NCBI RefSeq assembly: GCF_002104795.1
Contig: NZ_NCXO01000009.1
Span: 36,122 to 100,121, forward strand
DNA: 64,000 nt
Source: Mycolicibacillus koreensis
Lineage (GTDB): Bacteria; Actinomycetota; Actinomycetes; Mycobacteriales; Mycobacteriaceae
Direction: 5' to 3'
Positions 57,886 to 64,000 of the stretch are shown in pieces. The number at the start of each line of letters is the position of its first letter. Within the stretch, counting starts at the first letter, position 1. The position numbers were made by a program, and so were the translations under genes. A model generated the notes under the pieces. That model was given only the letters and a program-made list of their open reading frames with translations, was not told the origin of the DNA and did no database searches.

Positions 57886-58001
57886 GGACGCGCCCAGCAG
57901 ACGGATTCTCCGCTGAGCGCGGCACCATGAGGCCCACCGCGCAGACAGAGACTCTCCGGCACAGCACTGCAATTTCCGCCCCAGAACACGGAACGGACTG
58001 A
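57882..58001 (+). CDS. Short frame between two HTH genes
   Basis: A 39-residue frame opens with ATG overlapping the previous stop (ATGA) and closes six bases before the next gene. The product (MRTRPADGFSAERGTMRPTA and on) is polar and featureless. It may only be a translational bridge between two HTH genes. Confidence 0.35.
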   Translation: MRTRPADGFSAERGTMRPTAQTETLRHSTAISAPEHGTD

Positions 58002-58007
58002 GAACAG

Positions 58008-58283
58008 ATGAACGACCCGCGATCTGCACCGCCCCGCCGCGACCGACTCACCGAAGCTCTCGAAGCGATCATCCAAGCGGAGGTCGATCGCCGCGTGGCT
58101 GAGCTTGTCGGCGTCACCAAACCGCTCACGGTCAAGGACGCGGCCGATCGTCTCGGCCTAGCGACCAGCACGGTCTACGGCCTTGTGCGGGAGGGTAAAT
58201 TGCGCGCCATCGAAACCGGAACCAGCCGCGTGTTGATTCCGTCCTCGGAGGTCGACCGGCTGCTGCGCGGAAGCGTGGCCTGA
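58008..58283 (+). CDS. Second excisionase-like HTH protein
   Basis: A 91-residue protein. An N-terminal helix (RLTEALEAIIQAEVDRRVAE) precedes the HTH (TVKDAADRLGLATSTVYGLV) and wing (REGKLRAIETGTSRVLIPSS). The form is that of excisionase-family DNA-binding proteins. It is the second such gene in 400 bases. Its stop overlaps the next ATG by one base (TGATG). Confidence 0.82.
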   Translation: MNDPRSAPPRRDRLTEALEAIIQAEVDRRVAELVGVTKPLTVKDAADRLGLATSTVYGLVREGKLRAIETGTSRVLIPSSEVDRLLRGSVA

Positions 58284-58513
58284 TGCCCAGCGTCAACGTC
58301 TACCGGTTCGGCGAGTTCGGCAGCTGCGATGTGCACGGCCGCGAAGTGTCCGAAGCCGACGCAGCAGCGGTTCTCGAATCCGAAACCACCGGCTCCGAAC
58401 GGCGTCTCGGCCGCAAGCGGGTGCCGCACGAGGAGCCGGGCATCGGACGCGGGTTCAAGGTGGGGACCAACCTCGACGCCGCCTACGAGCTTATTCTGGT
58501 CGAGAAGTATTGA
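58283..58513 (+). CDS. Small element protein coupled to the HTH gene
   Basis: A 76-residue protein (MPSVNVYRFGEFGSCDVHGR at the start) with no recognisable domain. It overlaps the HTH gene by one base. A strong hairpin follows its stop. Confidence 0.6.
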   Translation: MPSVNVYRFGEFGSCDVHGREVSEADAAAVLESETTGSERRLGRKRVPHEEPGIGRGFKVGTNLDAAYELILVEKY

Positions 58514-58534
58514 CGCCGTTTGCTGCTCGAAATA

Positions 58535-58568
58535 GAGAAGCCGCGACAGGTGACTGTCGCCGCTTCTC
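58535..58568. terminator. Bidirectional hairpin terminator
   Basis: GAGAAGCCGCGACAG pairs with CTGTCGCCGCTTCTC (one central mismatch) around the loop GTGA. It is flanked by TTAT on the right and by TATTT on the complementary side. It lies between two convergent element genes. Confidence 0.85.
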
Positions 58569-58616
58569 TTATCCCACCGACCATGAAGGTCATCGCCCAT
58601 CGTAGACGTAATAGGC

Positions 58617-59195
58617 TCATTTGCCTAACGCGGTGCGCGCCGCGCGATTCCAGTAGCTGGCCGGAAGCATCCGTGCCGAGCCCAGCGCGCGCACCACGGC
58701 GGGGCCGTGTTTGTCGGGATCGAAGTCCGACGCGGCGATCACTACGTCGTTGGGCGACAGTGCTTTGGTGCCGTCGATGCGCACTCGGACAACTCTCAGG
58801 CCGCGCGCGGCGTAGAAGCGGTTGCGCATGATGTCCTCGGCCACCTTCTCCGGTGCCCCGTGCCAGTGGGCGGGGTCGACCTCGACCACAGCGAACGGGC
58901 GGCGCACCAGGATGTCGGGGGTGAAAAACCGCTTCTTGCCGTCACTGTCGCGGCCCATGCACATCAGCGTGCCCTGCGGGTAGGTGCGGTATCCGGCGCG
59001 TTCGATCACGTCGCGCACTCGCTTCTCGGTCTTGCTGGTGGCTGCTGACCCGCCGAGCGACAGGTCGCCGGGGCGCGCGGACTTGCGGTTCATCTGCGGC
59101 AGCAGCGGCGGAGTTCTGCGCTGAGTCCACCACACCCAGGTCCAGACGACCAGCAGCGCCGACGGAACAGCCGGGTGCAGCAGGAACTCCGTCAT
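58617..59195 (-). CDS. Membrane-anchored nuclease-like protein (PD-(D/E)XK, DUF559/Vsr type)
   Basis: A 192-residue protein. A hydrophobic segment (HPAVPSALLVVWTWVWW) at residues about 6-24 is followed by a basic linker and a restriction-endonuclease-like domain. The motif is TPDILVRRPFAVVEVDPAHWHG, with a D and an E-x-D, then EDIMRNRFYAARGLRVVRVR as in DUF559/Vsr nucleases. A membrane anchor on such a domain is unusual. ATG at 59195. It lies 200 bases from a CRISPR mini-array; a defence or element-transfer role is possible. Catalysis is inferred from motifs only. Confidence 0.68.
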   Translation of the reverse strand: MTEFLLHPAVPSALLVVWTWVWWTQRRTPPLLPQMNRKSARPGDLSLGGSAATSKTEKRVRDVIERAGYRTYPQGTLMCMGRDSDGKKRFFTPDILVRRPFAVVEVDPAHWHGAPEKVAEDIMRNRFYAARGLRVVRVRIDGTKALSPNDVVIAASDFDPDKHGPAVVRALGSARMLPASYWNRAARTALGK

Positions 59196-59400
59196 GACGG
59201 CCACCGTAGGGAGAAACCGCTGGTGGGCCGGTCTCGGGCGCGGACGCAAGCATCTGTCACGTCCTTTGCGCCCGTGACGGTTTCGGCGTGTCGCGCCGGG
59301 TGGGGTCGCGGTGGCGGGTTACGCGGTTACGGTGGGGGCAGCACGATCACAACTGAATAGAAACGGGCGTTGTCACGGGTATCGGTGCAGGTCAAGAAGT
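59196..59400. other. Leader side of the CRISPR mini-array
   Basis: The 205 bases between the nuclease start and repeat 1. The part nearest the array (59341-59400) is locally AT-richer (AACTGAATAGAAAC), as expected for a leader. CTGTCACGTC at 59254 and GTTTCGGCGTGTCG at 59280 recur elsewhere in the element. Confidence 0.5.
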
Positions 59401-59612
59401 CTCCTCCCCGCGCAAGCGGGGGTGTTCCCAAATTCGTGGCAGGGCTGCGCCCCGTGACATTCTCCTCCCCGCGCAAGCGGGGGTGTTCCCCCCGGTGCCG
59501 CACCGCTGCACGCGAGGCACCTCTCCTCCCCGCGCAAGCGGGGGTGTTCCCCCGCACCGTCGACATGCCGTGCGGCCCGGCTACTCCTCCCCGCTCACGC
59601 GGAGGTTCTCCG
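59401..59612 (+). CRISPR. Type I-E-like CRISPR mini-array: four repeats, three spacers
   Basis: Three identical 29-base repeats at 59401-59429, 59462-59490 and 59523-59551 (CTCCTCCCCGCGCAAGCGGG then GGTGTTCCC) and a degenerate fourth at 59584-59612. The three spacers are each exactly 32 bases. Repeat length, the CCCCGC-GCAA-GCGGGG stem and 61-base period match type I-E arrays. The degenerate repeat marks the trailer end, so the leader is on the left and reading is plus-strand. No cas gene lies in the window. Confidence 0.93.
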
Positions 59613-59729
59613 ACGAAATACTCGGCGTGTAACCGGATGCCCGCTGCAGCAACCGCGGCCGCTGCTGTCACGTCGCATGTGGCGCGCCGCGGGGGCACAG
59701 TCGCGTCTCGGGATGGTGCACTGGTAGCC

Positions 59730-59951
59730 ATGCGCGCACTCGAAGACGTCACCTACGCCGACATCGACTGGGGCCGAACCCCTACCACGCACCACGGCGT
59801 CACCCTGAGCGGTGTGCGTCGCATCGCGCAGATTGCCGGGGTCTCGTGGCCTCACGAGCCAGAGACCTGCGGCGCGGGGCCTCTGGAGACGGTGTGGGTG
59901 TGCGGCGGGCAGGTTCTGCTGTGCCGCGGCTGTGGGCTGGACGCCACCTGA
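59730..59951 (+). CDS. Small element protein with four cysteines
   Basis: A 73-residue protein starting MRALEDVTYADIDWGRTPTT. Cys residues in PETCGAG, VWVCGG and LLCRGCG could bind zinc. I chose the ATG at 59730; the frame stays open upstream through the CRISPR array, but that part is array sequence, not protein. It converges on the operon at 60021-60990. Confidence 0.5.
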   Translation: MRALEDVTYADIDWGRTPTTHHGVTLSGVRRIAQIAGVSWPHEPETCGAGPLETVWVCGGQVLLCRGCGLDAT

Positions 59952-59961
59952 CGGGCGGCGG

Positions 59962-60036
59962 CTACCGGTAGACGGCGCGCACGATCCCGTCGGCGTCGAC
60001 CTCGTAGGCGCGGGCGCGAGTCAGGCGGCCATCCAC
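59962..60036 (-). CDS. Possible 24-residue peptide
   Basis: A GTG at 60036 opens VDGRLTRARAYEVDADGIVR-AVYR in another frame over the stop of the gene before it. The sequence looks protein-like (charged, YEVDADG) rather than random. It may be the last small gene of the operon or the remnant of a longer one. Confidence 0.3.
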   Translation of the reverse strand: MDGRLTRARAYEVDADGIVRAVYR

Positions 60037-60338
60037 CCAACCACGATGCGCGACACCGTGGCCGGTCCGCGGCCGAGGCGGTCGTTGGTCTCGTGGACGT
60101 AGTGCCGCCCCCACTCGCGGTCGGTTTTCACCGGGAACAGCGCGGTGTAGGCGGGTTCACCCTCGACGAGCTGGACGACGCCGAGGCGGTCGTCGAACCA
60201 TAGGCAGCTGTGGTCGCCGCCGCTGTAGACCTGGGCGGTCTCCAGGTCCGCGCACTGGCGACAGATGGCGGTTCGGCCGTCCATGCGGGTCACCGCGTCC
60301 AGGTCGGTTTTGGCTGCGCACAGGGGGCAGATATTCAT
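60021..60338 (-). CDS. Zinc-finger protein of the element
   Basis: A 105-residue protein with two CxxC pairs near the start (ICPLCAAK and ICRQCADL), then a body with GGDHSCLWFDDRLGVVQLVE. Start overlaps the HicB-like stop (ATGA). Proteins of this shape are common in actinophages and integrative elements, with no known role. Confidence 0.65.
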   Translation of the reverse strand: MNICPLCAAKTDLDAVTRMDGRTAICRQCADLETAQVYSGGDHSCLWFDDRLGVVQLVEGEPAYTALFPVKTDREWGRHYVHETNDRLGRGPATVSRIVVGWMAA

Positions 60339-60547
60339 CGCGTCGCCGCCCTCACTCCGATGCTCTCGGCGCTGATGGCGTACCCGAGACCATTGGCGGC
60401 GTCGGCCACGGCCTGCGGAATCTGCGACAGCGTCGGCGCCTCGGCCAGCAGCCCCTGCAGCTTGGGGACGATCGCCACCCACGTCCCGCCTGGGGCGGGG
60501 TGGGCCTCGGCGATCACCGCCGGTGCTCCTTTGGTGTGTGCGCTCAT
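60335..60547 (-). CDS. HicB-like protein without HicA
   Basis: A 70-residue protein whose core AHPAPGGTWVAIVPKLQGLL and AEAPTLSQIPQAVADAANG matches the HicB antitoxin fold. No HicA-type toxin gene is beside it; both neighbours overlap it by four bases. It may have been recruited as a regulator. Confidence 0.6.
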   Translation of the reverse strand: MSAHTKGAPAVIAEAHPAPGGTWVAIVPKLQGLLAEAPTLSQIPQAVADAANGLGYAISAESIGVRAATR

Positions 60548-60990
60548 CCGTACACCGCCTCTCCGAACACCCCGAACTGCAGAATCTGGTCAGCCACTTC
60601 GGCGTCGTAGTCGCCGTCGTCTCCGTCGCTGGCCTCAGCTTCGAGGAACTGGTTCCAATAGTGATCCGCATTCAGCGGGCGGCGGTCCTGGGGCGCGATG
60701 TCGCGGCCGTGGTAGTCGATCTCGCCGCGGCAGTAGCGCGTGAACAGGTCCACGCCGCGGTTCATGGTGTCGATGTCGACCCGGTGCGTCTGGTCGGACT
60801 CGAACTCATGGATCACAGCGTGGAAGCCGTCGAGGTCTTCGCAGCCCCGCGGGTAGCCGCCTTGGCCGCGGAACTCCGGCTTCATCCAGCGGTAGGTGGT
60901 GACGTCAGCCCAGTAGCTGATTCCACCTTCGACGGCGGTGGTGAAGATGGTGTGCAGGAAGGCTTTGCGTGCGGCAGTGAGGGTGCTCAT
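60544..60990 (-). CDS. Element protein of unknown function, first in a three-gene operon
   Basis: A 148-residue acidic protein. It begins MSTLTAARKAFLHTIFTTAV and contains Trp/Tyr-rich SYWADVTTYRWMKPE and DYHGRDIAPQDRRPLNADHY. Such proteins are seen in mycobacterial phages and islands, but I know no function. Start is 13 bases from a perfect inverted repeat. Its stop overlaps the HicB-like start. Confidence 0.65.
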   Translation of the reverse strand: MSTLTAARKAFLHTIFTTAVEGGISYWADVTTYRWMKPEFRGQGGYPRGCEDLDGFHAVIHEFESDQTHRVDIDTMNRGVDLFTRYCRGEIDYHGRDIAPQDRRPLNADHYWNQFLEAEASDGDDGDYDAEVADQILQFGVFGEAVYG

Positions 60991-61002
60991 GTCCCCACCA
61001 TA

Positions 61003-61019
61003 GTCTCTGGTTTAGAGAC
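61003..61019. promoter_or_regulatory. Perfect inverted repeat at the three-gene operon promoter
   Basis: GTCTCT-GGTTT-AGAGAC lies 13 bases upstream of the first start codon. The position suits a repressor site; the HicB-like protein encoded in the operon is a candidate binder. Confidence 0.5.
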
Positions 61020-61058
61020 ATGCAACTGCCGATATCTGCTGTCGGGAAGCGGTCCTGA

Positions 61059-61832
61059 TCAGTAACTCAGAATCAGTTTCAAGTCGTTGTCTTCGAGCAC
61101 CGGGTACAGGTACGTGGCGTAGTTGAGCGTGTCGGTGGGTCCGCTACTGAGCATCCCCACCGCCATCGCATCGCCGTCGGCGTTGACCACGAACAGCGGC
61201 GCTCCGCTGTCGCCGTGCACCGCGGTGCCATGCCACTCGAAGGCATCGGAGTATGCACGTGCGAACGGCCCGCAACTGAGTCCTGACCGGGCACCGTTCA
61301 TGCACATCGGCGTGCCTGGCGCGAGCCGTGAGACCTCACCGACGGTCATCACACCGCGGATCGCCACTCCGGGGGCGACTTTGGGGTCGTCGATGGGTGC
61401 GCCGTACGGCAGGTAGAACCGCGCCGAATCATGGTAGATGCCGCTGGCATCGGTGTACTTCTCCCGGTCCCACAGCCGCGGCAGCGCGACGGTCTCATCG
61501 TCGCGGGTGCGAATCCACAGCTGGTCCTCGCCCTCGTCGACGCAGTGCCCCGCGGTGAGGAACGCTTCGTCGCCCTCGGCGTCCTGCACCGGCCAGGACA
61601 CCGTGCACTGGCCGCGCTCGTCACTGCCGGAGGCGCTGGCGAAGATACTTGCCCCGGTGTGCGGGTACGCCGAGGGCCGGTACTCCAGCGGCGGGCTGTA
61701 CTGCGGGCCGTCGTGGATCGACACCCACGGCCCGCTCACCGCGGCGTCCGCCGGTGCCGCGGTCGCGGCGGCCGTCACGGTCGTGGCGGCGGCGATGATC
61801 ACAGCGGCGGCCGCGCTCCATGCCTTGTTCAT
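61059..61832 (-). CDS. Exported trypsin-like serine protease (S1 family)
   Basis: A 257-residue protease with a signal peptide (AAAVIIAAATTVTAAATAAP) and mature S1 fold. The catalytic His is in FLTAGHC and Ser in HGDSGAPLFVV; the Asp is probably in HDSARFYLP. It resembles streptogrisin-like secreted proteases. Cys pairs are in GHC/GQC and MCMNG/LSCGPF. Being on an integrated element next to a large surface-type protein, it may process that protein; inference only. Confidence 0.83.
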   Translation of the reverse strand: MNKAWSAAAAVIIAAATTVTAAATAAPADAAVSGPWVSIHDGPQYSPPLEYRPSAYPHTGASIFASASGSDERGQCTVSWPVQDAEGDEAFLTAGHCVDEGEDQLWIRTRDDETVALPRLWDREKYTDASGIYHDSARFYLPYGAPIDDPKVAPGVAIRGVMTVGEVSRLAPGTPMCMNGARSGLSCGPFARAYSDAFEWHGTAVHGDSGAPLFVVNADGDAMAVGMLSSGPTDTLNYATYLYPVLEDNDLKLILSY

Positions 61833-61986
61833 TCTCGGAGCCTAAAGCGCCGCACCAGCATCGGGCCAGCGTGGCGCGGCCAGCGGCTGTCACGTCCTCG
61901 GTCGAGGCGGACGCGCCGCGGGCTGCCACCGTCTGCGGGCGCACCTACCGTTGCGGTGATTGTCCCGTCCGAGCGAGAGGCCGCCG

Positions 61987-64000
61987 ATGAACGAGGAGCA
62001 GCGCCGCGCCGATGCAACGCTGACGCAGTACCTGCAGAAGTGGCAGAGCTATAACGCCTCGCAGAAAAACTCCCCCGACGGAATGGAACTCCGGGGGAAC
62101 ATCCATGCACTGGTTCGTGTCCGCAACGGCGGTGACGCTGCTGATGAGGTTCTCAAACGCATCCAGACCGGCAAGAACGTCACCACCGACATGATCGACG
62201 ACCTGTTCCCCCGCATCGACGGTGACGAGCCCAAGCCGCAGACCGACGACAACGAGGCCCCCACCGAGAAGCCGTCGCCATCGCCGCATTCGCCCGCCGA
62301 CGTCTACGCCGCCGCGCCCGGTGACGGCCGCAAGTGGCTGCCGTCGAACGAGACGCTTCCCAAGCTCAGTGCCGACGACGAGTCCGCGCTCAACGCCACC
62401 GACGCCCAGATCGAGGAGATCAACCGCACGGACTTCCACGTCGACCCGGCGCTGGCATGGAAGCCCAGCGGTGCGGAACTGCCCAGCACCGGCACCAACA
62501 TCTCCACTCTCGGCGACACCTACACCGCCGCGCAGAAGGCGCTGCCGAAGCTGCAGGCCGCCGCGGACAAGCTGTCTGCGGCGTTCGGCAGCAGCGGCGA
62601 GCAGCTCATCGACAACCAGCACGCGCGCATCAAGTCCGCTCTGCGGTCCATGACGGACGCGGTGGGGGCGTCGAAGGGTCTCGACGGCATGGTCGCCAAC
62701 TGCGGGGTCGCCGCCAACGATGCCTTCCACCACCAGCTTCGGGGATCGGACCTGGCCGCCCGCGACGCCATCGGCACCGCGATCAAGGCGATGTACGTCC
62801 GAACCCGGCTCGACGCCGGGCGCATCGGCCTGCCCCGAGACGTGCCCGACGAGTACCTGTCGCGCTACGTGACGTCGTCCGGGGAGTTCGCCAACCTGTC
62901 GCAGGCGCTGCAGACCGGCGCACCGGCTCCCACGGTCGAATCCGAGGCGAGCAAAATTCACCATCTCGCCGAGACCATCACCGCTCCCGCGGCGGTGTCG
63001 CGCGAACACGTCGGCACCGATGAGGGCAAGGAGGAGAAGAAGAAGGAGAAGTCCACTTCACCGGCGGCCACCAGCCCCGACAAGTCCCCTTCCGGGCCGA
63101 AGCCCACCACCCCCAGCTCCGTTCCCGGATCGTCGCCGGGCAGCTCGCCGGGCAAAAGCTCGCCGAAGAACGCCAACGACCTGAGCAAGCTGCTCTCCCA
63201 GCTGGGCCAGGCGGCAGCGCCGATGGCCGGTATCCCGCAGCAGGCGGCGGCGGTTCCGCAGCAGGCGGCGCAGGCCGCGCAGCAGGCGGCCAAGCCGCTC
63301 ACCGACGCGGCCAACGACATGCAGAAGGTGCCCCAGTCGCTGATGGACGCCTTGAAGGGCAAGACGCCGGAGAACGAGAAGTCCAACGCGGTGCCGAAGA
63401 ACGACGCCGCCGATGCGGACCGCCGCGCCGCCACGTCACCGACGTTCACCAAGCCCGGACAGGCCAATCCCGACAAACTGGGCACCCCCGGATCGCCCGC
63501 GCGCCCGAACCAGCTCGACGCCGAGGGCAAACCGGCCGACAAGGACCGCGACGGCAAGGTGGACAAAGATGCCAAGCCGCTGGCGAAATCCACGGTCAAG
63601 CCGTTCAACCTCAAGCTGGACCCCCACGGCCAGCACGCCGAGGTCAAAGACGTTCCCGACCCACGCATCGGCGAGATGATGCTCAACATGGCCGACGCCA
63701 CCGCGGACTCTCCGGTGTCGGTTCTCGACGCCGCCGGTGGTGCGGGGATGGACATCGAATCGCTCGGCGATCCGGTCGACCCGGCGCAGGCGAAAGTGGG
63801 CGACGCGGTGATCGGCGACGAGGAGTCCGGCCTCTACATCGGTGACGGGCAGGTGCTCACCTCGACCGGCGACATCGAAAGTATCGAGGACGTGACAGGA
63901 GAGACCGGATTCGTCTCCGAGGTGCCGCTTCCCGAGCTTCCCGACGACGTTCCCGCCCCTGAACCCGCCCCTGAACCACCGTCCGAACAAGCACCTGCGC
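61987..64000 (+). CDS. Very large Pro/Ala-rich element protein, 3' end cut off by the window
   Basis: The frame opens with ATG at 61987 and is still open at the last base (671 codons visible). Layout: a helical N-terminus (MNEEQRRADATLTQYLQKWQ and on), a Pro/Ser linker, a helical middle (about residues 120-330), a low-complexity Lys/Pro/Ser/Gln part with repeated PQQAA, then VGDAVIGDEESGLYIGDGQV, which looks like the start of an NlpC/P60 (C40)-like or related fold. No signal peptide. Very large modular proteins of mycobacterial prophages and ESX-linked islands can be polymorphic toxins; the C-terminus that would decide is missing. Confidence 0.6.
   Translation, partial: MNEEQRRADATLTQYLQKWQSYNASQKNSPDGMELRGNIHALVRVRNGGDAADEVLKRIQTGKNVTTDMIDDLFPRIDGDEPKPQTDDNEAPTEKPSPSPHSPADVYAAAPGDGRKWLPSNETLPKLSADDESALNATDAQIEEINRTDFHVDPALAWKPSGAELPSTGTNISTLGDTYTAAQKALPKLQAAADKLSAAFGSSGEQLIDNQHARIKSALRSMTDAVGASKGLDGMVANCGVAANDAFHHQLRGSDLAARDAIGTAIKAMYVRTRLDAGRIGLPRDVPDEYLSRYVTSSGEFANLSQALQTGAPAPTVESEASKIHHLAETITAPAAVSREHVGTDEGKEEKKKEKSTSPAATSPDKSPSGPKPTTPSSVPGSSPGSSPGKSSPKNANDLSKLLSQLGQAAAPMAGIPQQAAAVPQQAAQAAQQAAKPLTDAANDMQKVPQSLMDALKGKTPENEKSNAVPKNDAADADRRAATSPTFTKPGQANPDKLGTPGSPARPNQLDAEGKPADKDRDGKVDKDAKPLAKSTVKPFNLKLDPHGQHAEVKDVPDPRIGEMMLNMADATADSPVSVLDAAGGAGMDIESLGDPVDPAQAKVGDAVIGDEESGLYIGDGQVLTSTGDIESIEDVTGETGFVSEVPLPELPDDVPAPEPAPEPPSEQAPA

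Noticed and set aside
59370..59729. Upstream extension of the four-Cys small protein through the array
   Set aside because: The extension is translated repeat and spacer DNA. The natural start is at 59730.
59327..59752. Minus-strand frame of 141 codons across the CRISPR array
   Set aside because: Its repeated segments (CAGRRG, RLRGEE, PLARGG) are translations of the CRISPR repeats. It is an artefact of the array.

Overview
The window is a high-GC actinobacterial chromosome segment, and it is clearly mycobacterial. Positions 370-49719 follow, with local insertions, the gene order I know from the Mycobacterium tuberculosis Rv2572c-Rv2622 region: aspS, hisS, relA, apt, secF-secD-yajC, carboxylic acid reductase, ruvC-ruvA-ruvB, yebC, pdxS-tesB-pdxT, thrS-HIT-pgsA1-patA-pimA, and a ferredoxin/cupin/regulator cluster. 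A PE-PPE-EsxM-EsxN cassette of ESX-5 type points to a slow-growing or M. terrae-like lineage rather than a classical fast grower. These family assignments are made by eye from the translated sequence.

Region 1 (1-14327): end of a YjbR-like gene, aspS, a YpfJ-type metallopeptidase, the PE/PPE/Esx cassette, a DHDPS/class II aldolase pair facing an XRE-cupin regulator, hisS and an MBL hydrolase. It ends with an unusual operon of two membrane-anchored cyclophilins followed by a SecD look-alike that keeps only the exported domain of SecD. Region 2 (14349-26780): a tightly overlapping minus-strand operon yajC-secD-secF-lipoprotein-apt-relA, which links protein export, purine salvage and the stringent response; then a small repeat protein and car. 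Region 3 (27007-44245): the Holliday-junction operon ruvCAB, yebC, vitamin B6 synthesis (pdxS, pdxT around tesB), a Coq4-like protein, and a six-gene translationally coupled operon from thrS to a Nudix protein. That operon makes phosphatidylinositol phosphate and the first mannosylated, acylated PIMs. Region 4 (44227-54638): a cluster around two related Cys-rich HTH regulators and a ferredoxin, then methyltransferases, an enoyl-CoA hydratase, YceI, YaaA, AraC and VOC genes.

Region 5 (about 54656-64000) is an accessory element that runs off the window. Its left edge is a 42-nt 3' fragment of a tRNA-Val(CAC) gene on the minus strand, broken inside the anticodon arm. This is the footprint left when an element integrates into a tRNA gene; the intact tRNA should lie beyond the right end of the window. 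Just inside lie five phased TGGGTCA repeats that resemble integrase arm sites. The element carries a MurG-like glycosyltransferase coupled to a zinc-ribbon protein, a VapBC pair, two excisionase-like HTH proteins, a membrane-anchored PD-(D/E)XK-like nuclease, a three-spacer type I-E-like CRISPR mini-array with no cas genes in view, a three-gene operon with a HicB-like protein, an exported trypsin-like protease, and the beginning of a very large Pro/Ala-rich protein. No integrase, terminase or structural phage gene is visible, so prophage versus other integrative element stays open.

The two best candidates for something new are the cas-less mini-CRISPR carried by the integrated element beside the nuclease gene, and the cyclophilin-cyclophilin-SecD-P1 operon.
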